Positions 57,518 through 64,000 of a DNA stretch of 64,000 bases are shown here, one piece after another. Made by a program: the position numbers and the translations under genes. The notes under the pieces are model-generated. The model made no database searches, had not been told where the DNA came from, and was given only the letters and a program-made list of their open reading frames with translations. Each line of letters opens with the position of its first letter. Within the stretch, counting starts at the first letter, position 1. The DNA is from Parasulfuritortus sp036391875 (GTDB taxonomy: Bacteria; Pseudomonadota; Gammaproteobacteria; Burkholderiales; Thiobacillaceae), in assembly GCA_036391875.1 (NCBI GenBank), contig DASVZA010000007.1:124001-188000 (forward strand), written 5' to 3'.

Positions 57518-58522
57518 TTACAGCTTGTTCGGATCGAAACCGGTTTCCTTGTAGATCGACTGGATCAGCGCCGGGCCGATGCGTGCCGCCATCTGGGTAT
57601 GCACCTTGACCAGCGCGCGCTTCATCTCCAGCCGCTCCTGCGCGGTCGGGGTGTAGACCACCGTGGTGCCGGCGGCGCGCACCTTAGCCAGGGCGTCGTC
57701 GTTGTCCTTCTTGGCGACCTTGTTGTTGTACTCGGTGGCCTCCTTCATCGCCTGGTCGAGTTCGGCGCGGATGTCGGGCGGCAGGCCGTCCCAGAACTTC
57801 TTGTTGACGATGACGGCGTAGCCCAGGTAGCCGTGGTTGGTCAGGGACAGGTACTTCTGAACCTCGTTCATCTTCTGGGTGTAGAAGTTGGAGATCGGGT
57901 TCTCGGTGCCGTCCACGACGCCGGTCTGCAAGGCCTGGTAGACCTCGGAGAAGGCCAGCACCTGAGGCATGGCGCCCAGCGCGCGCATCTGGGCGTCGAG
58001 CACCTTGGACGACTGGATGCGCATCTTCAGGCCGCGGTAGTCGGCCGGCACATGCAGCGGGCGGTTGGCGGAGAAGCTCTTGAAGCCGTTGTCCCAGTAG
58101 GCCAGGCCCTCGATGCCCTTCGGCTCCAGCTTGGCGAGCAGGCTCTTGCCGATCGGGCCCTGGGTGACCTTGTGCAGTTCGTCATAGTTGTCGAACAGGT
58201 AGGGCAGGTCGAAGACCTCGAATTCCTTCACGCCCAGCGGACCGAACTTGGCCAGCGACGGGGCCAGCATCTGCACGGCGCCGAGCTGCAGCGCCTCCAG
58301 CTCCTCCTTGTCCTTGTACAGGGTGCTGTTCGGGTAGACCTCGACCTTGACCCGGCCGTGGGTCAGCGCCTCGGCGCGCTGCTTGAAATACATGGCGGCC
58401 TGGCCCTTGGGCGTATCGGCCGCCACCACGTGGCTGAACTTGATCACGATCGGTCCGGCGGCCATCGCGCCGAAGGAAATCACGGTGGCTGCCAAGCCCA
58501 CCAACAGTGCCTTCATCTTCAT
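57518..58522 (-). CDS. dctP: TRAP transporter periplasmic solute-binding protein
   Basis: DctP-family binding protein of 334 residues. Signal peptide 1-24 (ending AMAAG), then IVIKFSHVVAADTPKGQAAM, the ligand-carboxylate arginine region GLKMRIQSSKVLDAQMRALG and the helix FSEVYQALQTGVVDGTENPI. These fit C4-dicarboxylate or related organic-acid binding. The ATG at 58522 has AAGGAG six bases upstream; the frame further out is not coding. It is divergent from a DctS-like sensor gene with a palindrome between them. Confidence 0.95.
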   Translation of the reverse strand: MKMKALLVGLAATVISFGAMAAGPIVIKFSHVVAADTPKGQAAMYFKQRAEALTHGRVKVEVYPNSTLYKDKEELEALQLGAVQMLAPSLAKFGPLGVKEFEVFDLPYLFDNYDELHKVTQGPIGKSLLAKLEPKGIEGLAYWDNGFKSFSANRPLHVPADYRGLKMRIQSSKVLDAQMRALGAMPQVLAFSEVYQALQTGVVDGTENPISNFYTQKMNEVQKYLSLTNHGYLGYAVIVNKKFWDGLPPDIRAELDQAMKEATEYNNKVAKKDNDDALAKVRAAGTTVVYTPTAQERLEMKRALVKVHTQMAARIGPALIQSIYKETGFDPNKL

Positions 58523-58593
58523 CGTCTGCTCCTTATCATAAGGTCGGTTCCGCCAATCATGGCTGGGCCATTGTCGAAGGATGGTCCGGAGCG

Positions 58594-58619
58594 GGATATT
58601 GTGGATTTCCACAATGTCC
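58594..58619. promoter_or_regulatory. Palindrome ATTGTGGATTTCCACAAT between dctP and dctS
   Basis: An 18-bp perfect palindrome (58598-58615), extended by GGA and TCC outside one mismatched pair to 26 bp. It is about 75 bases from the dctP start and 45 from the sensor start. Most likely the operator of the DctR-like regulator or of another dimeric repressor/activator of the transporter. Confidence 0.6.
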
Positions 58620-58659
58620 GGATTACCCCTGCCGCCGGCAGGTCCGCTACCATTCCGGG

Positions 58660-60582
58660 ATGGCGCAAGACATCGAATCCCCCCACTCCGGACGTTGGCT
58701 CTGGCTGCTGCCCAGGCTGGCGTTCGGGCTGTTCGTCGCCTCGGTGGTCACCCAGCTCTGGCTGTCGGCGCGGACCGATACCGAGGCGGAACGCACCACC
58801 CTGCTGAGCGACATGCTCTGGCTGGAACAAAGCCTGCGCTTCAACCTGACCCACAACGAGGAACGCCTGACCGAGATCGGTCAGGACAAGGACGGCGCCG
58901 CGCTGTTCGAGGCCAACGCCAACACCCTGCTGGAAAACAGCACCGGCCTGCGCCAGATCATGCTGCTCGACGCCGGCGGCCGCGTGCTGCGCAGCCAGCC
59001 GGTGCACCGGACTGCCCTCTCCGGCCAGGCCGTGGACGCCGCCCGGCGCCTCGCCCGGGCCGCCTATAGCCCGCCCTACAAGGGCATTTCGGGAGACTGG
59101 CTGTTCCAGGTCGACGTGCCGATCTTCAAGGCCGGCCGCTATGCCGGCAGCGTGGTCGGCGTCTACGACATCCGCAAGATACTGTTCGACGTCGTGCCCT
59201 GGTGGCTGGCCCAGCGCAACCGCATCGGCGTCGAGGACATCTCCGGCCAGTTGCTCGCCACCCGCTCCAGCGTCCAGGCCGGCGAGGTCGGCGGTAGCCA
59301 TCGGGTCTATTTCGATCCACCGGGCCAGGGCATGGTGCTCTGGGCCGCGCCGATCCGGGCGCCCAAGCCCTTGTCCGGCAAATTCCTGTCGGCCGCCCTG
59401 GTCCTGCTCGCGGTCGTGGTGGTCTGGAGCCTGTGGGCCCTGCGCCGCGACATGCATCAGCGCCTCGCCGCCGAGCAGGCGCTGCGCGAACAGCATGCCT
59501 TCCGCCAGGCCATGGAGGACTCGCTGCAGACCGGCCTGCGCGCCCGCGACCTGCAGGGGCGCATCACCTACGTCAATCCGGCCTTCTGCCGCATGGTCGG
59601 CTGGAGCGCGGAGGAGCTGGTCGGCCTGCTGCCGCCCATGCCCTACTGGACCGAGGACAACTTCATCGAATCGAACCAGTCGATCAACGACCGCATCCTG
59701 GCCGGCAAGGGCCCACAAGCCGGTTACGAGATACGCCTCAAACGGCGCAACGGCGAGACCTTCCCGGCCCTGATCCACACCACGCCGCTGATCAACGCCC
59801 AGGGCCGGCAGACCGGCTGGATGAGTTCCATCGTCGACCTGACCGAGCAGAAGCGGGCCGAGGAGCGTGAGCGCCAGCAGCAGGAACGCCTGCAGGCCAC
59901 CTCGCGCCTGATCGCCATGGGCGAGATGGCCTCCAGCCTGGCCCACGAGCTGAACCAGCCGCTGGCCGCCATCTCCAGCTACGCCACCGGCTCGCTCAAC
60001 CTGATCGACTCGGGCCAGACCGACCTGGCCGAGATCCGCAGCGTGCTGGCCAAGACCCAAGCCCAGGCCCAGCGCGCCGGCCAGGTCATCCGCCGGATCT
60101 ACGATTTCGTGCGCCGCGCCGAGCCCAAGAACGAGGCCTGCGACATCCGCCAACTGATCGACGAGACGGTCGCCCTGGTCGAGGTCGACGCCCGCCGGCA
60201 CAAGATCCGCATCGAGAAGGAACTGGCCGGCGACCTGCCGACCGTGGAAGGCGACCGGGTGCTGCTCGGCCAGGCCCTGTTCAACCTGATCCGCAACGGC
60301 ATCGAGGCCATGGCCGACACGCCCGACGCCCTGCTGACGGTGCGGGCGGAGACCGACGCCGAGCAGGTCACCCTGGCCATCGCCGACCGCGGCCCGGGCA
60401 TCCCGGCCGACGTCGCCGGCGCCCTGTTCGAGCCGTTCTACACCACCAAGGCGGAAGGCATGGGCATGGGCCTCAACATCTGCCGCTCGATCATCGAGGC
60501 CCACCGGGGCCGGCTCTGGCTGGAGGCCAATCCGGGCGGCGGCAGCATCTTCCACTTCACCCTGCCGAGGCACCGGACATGA
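58660..60582 (+). CDS. dctS: DctS-like sensor histidine kinase
   Basis: Membrane kinase of 640 residues. Helix 1 near 13-33, a periplasmic sensor region to about 245 (RQIMLLDAGGRVLRSQPVHR, DWLFQVDVPIFKAGRYAGSV), helix 2 near 248-265, a PAS domain about 275-390 (QTGLRARDLQGRITYVNPAF), HisKA with H429 in LAHELNQPLAAISSYATGSL and HATPase_c with FNLIRNGIEAMADTP and GMGMGLNICRSIIEAHRG. Layout and neighbours fit DctS/TtrS-type sensors of C4-dicarboxylates. The ATG at 60579 of the regulator overlaps its stop. Confidence 0.9.
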   Translation: MAQDIESPHSGRWLWLLPRLAFGLFVASVVTQLWLSARTDTEAERTTLLSDMLWLEQSLRFNLTHNEERLTEIGQDKDGAALFEANANTLLENSTGLRQIMLLDAGGRVLRSQPVHRTALSGQAVDAARRLARAAYSPPYKGISGDWLFQVDVPIFKAGRYAGSVVGVYDIRKILFDVVPWWLAQRNRIGVEDISGQLLATRSSVQAGEVGGSHRVYFDPPGQGMVLWAAPIRAPKPLSGKFLSAALVLLAVVVVWSLWALRRDMHQRLAAEQALREQHAFRQAMEDSLQTGLRARDLQGRITYVNPAFCRMVGWSAEELVGLLPPMPYWTEDNFIESNQSINDRILAGKGPQAGYEIRLKRRNGETFPALIHTTPLINAQGRQTGWMSSIVDLTEQKRAEERERQQQERLQATSRLIAMGEMASSLAHELNQPLAAISSYATGSLNLIDSGQTDLAEIRSVLAKTQAQAQRAGQVIRRIYDFVRRAEPKNEACDIRQLIDETVALVEVDARRHKIRIEKELAGDLPTVEGDRVLLGQALFNLIRNGIEAMADTPDALLTVRAETDAEQVTLAIADRGPGIPADVAGALFEPFYTTKAEGMGMGLNICRSIIEAHRGRLWLEANPGGGSIFHFTLPRHRT

Positions 60583-61199
60583 CCGCCGCCGCGCCGCAGC
60601 GCCGCCCCCCTCTCGCCCACCTGGTCGACGACGACGAGGCCATGCGCGACGCCCTGGCCTGGCTGCTGCGTTCGCGCGGCGTCGACAGCCGGGCCTGGGA
60701 CAGCGCCGAAGGCTTCCTGGCCGACTACGTCCCGGACATGACCGGCTGCCTGGTGCTCGACATCCGCATGCGGGCCATGACCGGCCTGGAGCTGTTCGAC
60801 CGCCTGCGCGAACAGGGCTGCCGCATGCCGGTCATCTTCCTGACCGGCCACGGCGACGTGCCGCAAGCCGTTCAGGCGCTCAAGAATGGCGCCTTCGATT
60901 TCCTGGAAAAGCCGTTCGACGACAACCAGCTCGCCGACCGGGTCATCGAGGCCCTGGCCCGCGACGCCGAATGCCGCGCCAGCAACCGGGCCGACAACGA
61001 CCGCGACGCCCGCCTGTGCAGCCTGACCGTGCGCGAGAAGGAAGTCATGGAACGCATTCTGGCCGGCAAGCTGAACAAGGTCATCGCCGACGAGCTGAAC
61101 ATCTCCATGCGCACCGTGGAAGTCCACCGGGCGCACATCTTCGAGAAAATGGGCGTGAAATCGGCAGTGGAATTGGCGCGCCGGTTGTCGGAGAATTAG
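60579..61199 (+). CDS. dctR: DctR-like response regulator, FixJ/NarL family
   Basis: Two-domain regulator of 206 residues: receiver 10-125 with acidic DDDE at 17-20 and phospho-acceptor D61 in CLVLDIRMRAMTG, Lys in FLEKPFDDNQL; LuxR-type HTH from about 145 (LTVREKEVMERILAGKLNKV, IADELNISMRTVEVHRAHIF). FixJ-subfamily receiver and gene order (ATGA overlap with the kinase, divergent dctPQM) indicate control of the TRAP transporter. The palindrome at 58594-58619 is its likely target. Confidence 0.92.
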   Translation: MTAAAPQRRPPLAHLVDDDEAMRDALAWLLRSRGVDSRAWDSAEGFLADYVPDMTGCLVLDIRMRAMTGLELFDRLREQGCRMPVIFLTGHGDVPQAVQALKNGAFDFLEKPFDDNQLADRVIEALARDAECRASNRADNDRDARLCSLTVREKEVMERILAGKLNKVIADELNISMRTVEVHRAHIFEKMGVKSAVELARRLSEN

Positions 61200-61300
61200 C
61201 CACCCGTCCCGGCCTGCGCCCTCATGCCGGCGGAGTTACCCCCGTGGCGACGGCCCGGCCGACCTGTGCGACCCTAAGACACGAATCCCGCGTACCGACC

Positions 61301-63031
61301 ATGCGTCCCTATTTATTTCAGTCCCTGCTTCTGGCCTTGGCACTATGGCTGTCCGGCGCGGCCATGGCGGCCGGCATGGCGCTGCCGGTCGACCGGCCCC
61401 ACGCCGGGCCGATCGGTCTGTCGGTCGACTACCTCAAGGAAACCGGGGGCGAACTGACCATCGACCAGGCCGCGGCCGCCTACCGACGCGGCGCATTCCT
61501 GGTCAGCCGCAAGCCGGTACCGGACTTCGGCATCGGCTCGCAGCCGGTCTGGCTTCATTTCAGCGTGGCCAATCCGACCGATCGCGCCGTGGCCCAGCGG
61601 CTGACGATCGAAACCCCCTGGCTGGACCAGATCGACCTCTATTTCCGGCAGGGCGGCCGGACCCTGGCTGCCTATCACGCCGGCGACCGCGAGCCGTTCG
61701 CCCGGCGCCCGGTCGACAGCCGCTACTTCGCCTTCGAGCACGACTTCGCCCCCGGTGGCGAGGACGTGTTCATCCGGGTGGCGACTCCCGACCCGATGGT
61801 GCTGCCGATCTACCTGATGGGCGTGGAGCAGGCCGAGGCCAGAAGCACGCTGCTGGATTACAGCTACGGCTTCCTGTACGGCTTCGTAATCGCCCTGATG
61901 GCCTACAACGCCATGCTCTATGCCGGCCTGCGGCAGTCGCGCTACATCCTCTATTCCCTGTACCTGGCGATGTTCCTGCTGATGAACATCTCCTATTCCG
62001 GCCACGGCTTCAAATGGCTGTGGCCCGACCACACGACCTGGGAGCAATGGTCCAACCCGATCCTGATAGTGCTTTACGGCACCAGCGGCCTGACCTTCGC
62101 CCTGGCCTTCCTGGATACCCGCACGCACCTGCCTCGGGTCCACAAGGCCGTGATCGGCTTCATGGCGGTTTCCGGCCTGCTCGAACTGCTGTCGATCCTG
62201 ATCGACAGCCAGCGCGATGCCCTGCTGGTCGCGTTCGTCTACGCCTTCCTGTTCAGCATCGTCATGCTGGCGATCGGCGCCCTGTCCATGCGCTCGGGCC
62301 GCAAACCGGCCCGGTATTTCCTGCTCGCCGCCCTTTCCGCCATGATCGGCGCCGCGCTCACCGCGCTATCCGTTGCCGGCATCATCCCCTACAACGCCTG
62401 GACCTTCCGCGCGGTCGACATCGGCGTGCTGCTCGACGCCACCCTGCTGGCCCTGGCCCTGACCTACCAGTTCCGCACCAGCCAGCAGGAAAAGCTGCAG
62501 GCCGAGCAATTGGCCAACCTGGACCCGCTCACCGGCGTCAACAACCGGCGCGCCTTCTACGACCTCACCGCGCCGATCTGGAACATCGCGCTGCGCAACG
62601 ACCGCGACCTGTCCGTCATCATGCTGGACATCGACCACTTCAAGGAGATCAACGACGCCCACGGCCACGCCGTCGGCGACGACACCCTGACCGCGATCGC
62701 CGGCGTGCTGACCGGATCGATCCGGGTGCAGGACGTGATCGCCCGCTGGGGCGGCGAGGAATTCATCATCCTGCTGCCCGAAACCGGCCTCCAGGAAGCC
62801 GCGGCCCTGGCCGAGCGGCTGCGCCGCGCCATCGAAGCCATCCGGCTGAAATTCATCGACGCGGAAATCACGGTCACCGCCAGCTTCGGCGTGGCCCAAC
62901 GGGGGCGCGGCCAGCAAAGTCTCGACGCGCTGATCTCGACCGCCGACGACTGCCTTTACGAAGCCAAGGCGGGCCGGAACCGGGTCTGCTGCGGACGGCA
63001 GGACGCGGCAGGCGCCGGCACGTCGATATGA
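61301..63031 (+). CDS. 7TMR-DISM diguanylate cyclase
   Basis: A 576-residue membrane cyclase. Signal peptide 1-24; 7TMR-DISMED2 periplasmic sensor about 30-165 (VWLHFSVANPTDRAVAQRLT, FFRVATPDPMVLPIYL-like end); seven helices about 180-390 (7TM-DISM); GGDEF domain with GGEEF at 484-488 and inhibitory RVQD five residues before. The active-site residues are intact, so synthesis of cyclic-di-GMP with product inhibition is expected. The DISMED2 fold is thought to bind carbohydrate-like ligands. The ATG at 61301 is chosen for the signal peptide; no clear ribosome site is seen. Confidence 0.9.
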   Translation: MRPYLFQSLLLALALWLSGAAMAAGMALPVDRPHAGPIGLSVDYLKETGGELTIDQAAAAYRRGAFLVSRKPVPDFGIGSQPVWLHFSVANPTDRAVAQRLTIETPWLDQIDLYFRQGGRTLAAYHAGDREPFARRPVDSRYFAFEHDFAPGGEDVFIRVATPDPMVLPIYLMGVEQAEARSTLLDYSYGFLYGFVIALMAYNAMLYAGLRQSRYILYSLYLAMFLLMNISYSGHGFKWLWPDHTTWEQWSNPILIVLYGTSGLTFALAFLDTRTHLPRVHKAVIGFMAVSGLLELLSILIDSQRDALLVAFVYAFLFSIVMLAIGALSMRSGRKPARYFLLAALSAMIGAALTALSVAGIIPYNAWTFRAVDIGVLLDATLLALALTYQFRTSQQEKLQAEQLANLDPLTGVNNRRAFYDLTAPIWNIALRNDRDLSVIMLDIDHFKEINDAHGHAVGDDTLTAIAGVLTGSIRVQDVIARWGGEEFIILLPETGLQEAAALAERLRRAIEAIRLKFIDAEITVTASFGVAQRGRGQQSLDALISTADDCLYEAKAGRNRVCCGRQDAAGAGTSI

Positions 63032-63094
63032 CCGGGTTTTGCGGCGGGCAAATCTGCGCAATCGGTTCGGTAGAAACGCCGCTGCCGAACCAGC

Positions 63095-64000
63095 CTAAGT
63101 GACCGGCTCGCGCCGTTCCGCCCCGGCTTTGATCTTGCCCACCAGCCAGTCGGTCAGCCGCTGGCGCGCGCCCTGCGCCTGCCTGCCGGCCAGCGCCTGG
63201 TGGTGCCAGGCCAGCGCCTCCGCCCCCTCTTCGCCCAGCCCTGCCAGGAAGTCTTCCAACGGGCAGGCCCCGGCCGTGCCTAAGGAAACATCACCATGGG
63301 CCCGCTTCCAGTGGTGCGCCAGCGCCCCGAGAAAGGTATGGATCTCGCCCCGCCGGATCGGCAGGCGGAAGGCATTGTTCCACGCCGGGACGGCAACGGG
63401 CGGCATCGGCCTGGCCAGGCCGTAGCCCTGGCCGAAGGGCGCGCCGAGGATCGCCGCCGCCTCGATCAGGCCCTTGTCCTCCAGGCCTTCGACGACCACC
63501 TTGCGTTCGAAGTCGGCGCCCATCTGGATGATGGCGCCGATCAGGCTGAGCGCCTGCACCGGATTGTCCAGGGCGTGCGCGAGCAGGCTCTGGTCGGCCT
63601 TGATCGTGTCGAACGGCAGGACCGACAGGCGCTGCAGGCTGCTGTAGCCGGAACCGAGATCGTCCATGGCCAGATGGACGCCGACCTGGACCAGATCGCG
63701 GATCACCGCGTCCTGGGCGAGATGGCCGATGTGCTCGGTCTCCAGCAGCTCCAGCGTCAGCCGCGCCGGCGCGACGCCGTGCCGCTGCAGCGCATCCCTG
63801 ACCCAGTCCACGCAGGCCGGCTCGAACAAGGCGCTGGGCGGCAGGTTGAGCGAGGCGTCGACGGTCAGCCCCGCCTTGTCCCAGGCCACCAGCTGCGCCA
63901 GGACGATGTCTAGCCCCATCCGGAACAGGCGGGCCAGGTCCGCCTGGCCGAGCAAGGGCACGAACTCGCCGGGCGGCACGAGCTGGCCGTCGGAAAGTTC
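63095..64000 (-). CDS. EAL-domain protein with extra C-terminal domain (5' partial)
   Basis: The frame is open to the window end, so the N-terminus is missing. About 200 visible residues are the later part of an EAL domain: SLNLPPSALF, LELLETEHIG, MDDLGSGYSSLQRLSVLPFD, KADQSLL, VEGLEDKG, QGYGLARPM. Several catalytic positions are kept but with changed context (NLPPS, LLETE), so activity is uncertain. After the EAL domain come ~95 further residues with His, Trp and one Cys (HTFLGALAHHWKRAHGDVSL, GACPLEDFLAGLGEEG) that match no domain I know. Convergent with the 7TMR-DISM cyclase. Confidence 0.85.
   Translation of the reverse strand, partial: ELSDGQLVPPGEFVPLLGQADLARLFRMGLDIVLAQLVAWDKAGLTVDASLNLPPSALFEPACVDWVRDALQRHGVAPARLTLELLETEHIGHLAQDAVIRDLVQVGVHLAMDDLGSGYSSLQRLSVLPFDTIKADQSLLAHALDNPVQALSLIGAIIQMGADFERKVVVEGLEDKGLIEAAAILGAPFGQGYGLARPMPPVAVPAWNNAFRLPIRRGEIHTFLGALAHHWKRAHGDVSLGTAGACPLEDFLAGLGEEGAEALAWHHQALAGRQAQGARQRLTDWLVGKIKAGAERREPVT

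Overview
The window is high-GC, densely packed bacterial chromosome. I read it as a betaproteobacterium, though genus is not determinable from this sequence alone. Clues are a short DUF3460-like protein, a tmRNA with the tag ANDETYALAA, a LapG/LapD pair, a DctSR-controlled TRAP transporter, and a MupP-like phosphatase directly after ubiG. Most of the window is housekeeping: tkt, lysS with a divergent tRNA-Lys, dnaE, parC/parE, gltA-sucA, rdgC, fumC, ubiG, ssrA.

Layout. 1-2.9 kb: end of a NitT/TauT-type ABC importer operon. 2.96-6.7 kb: an overlapping minus-strand signalling operon (PAS kinase, CheY-like regulator, REC-PAS-GGDEF-EAL). 6.8-13.6 kb: DUF2892 protein, fumC, slipin, tkt, tRNA-Lys, lysS. 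13.6-19.7 kb: PAS-PAS-GGDEF-EAL protein, then MoxR/DUF58/TgpA-like transglutaminase. 19.9-22.4 kb: small genes around bfd-bfr and a secreted repeat/poly-glycine protein. 22.5-25.7 kb: ssrA, mupP/gph-like, ubiG, a small hypothetical, a LysR regulator. 25.8-30.3 kb: lplT, two TPM proteins, an rRNA/tRNA methyltransferase and a GYF-pentapeptide membrane protein. 30.3-37 kb: a candidate small RNA or attenuated leader, dnaE, lapG-lapD. 37-41.5 kb: parC and parE separated by a REP-like inverted pair.

41.5-47.7 kb is a visibly more AT-rich accessory block: a BON-domain protein behind phased TTACA repeats, a lipoprotein phospholipase D/cardiolipin synthase-like enzyme, and a divergent four-gene module (DUF6502-like HTH protein plus FecR-domain protein on minus; a Pro/Glu-rich secreted protein plus an outer-membrane barrel-like protein on plus). 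The divergent promoter region of that module carries two perfect 17-bp palindromes spaced 31 bp centre to centre. This module is the best candidate for an undescribed system. 47.7-64 kb: rdgC, sucA, gltA, an NMT1-GGDEF-EAL receptor protein, the dctPQM TRAP transporter with divergent dctS/dctR, a 7TMR-DISM-GGDEF protein and a partial EAL protein.

Cyclic-di-GMP signalling runs through the window: six GGDEF and/or EAL proteins in 64 kb, including the degenerate receptor LapD, which would protect or release a surface adhesin through LapG. All functional statements come from reading motifs and contexts; no database search was possible.
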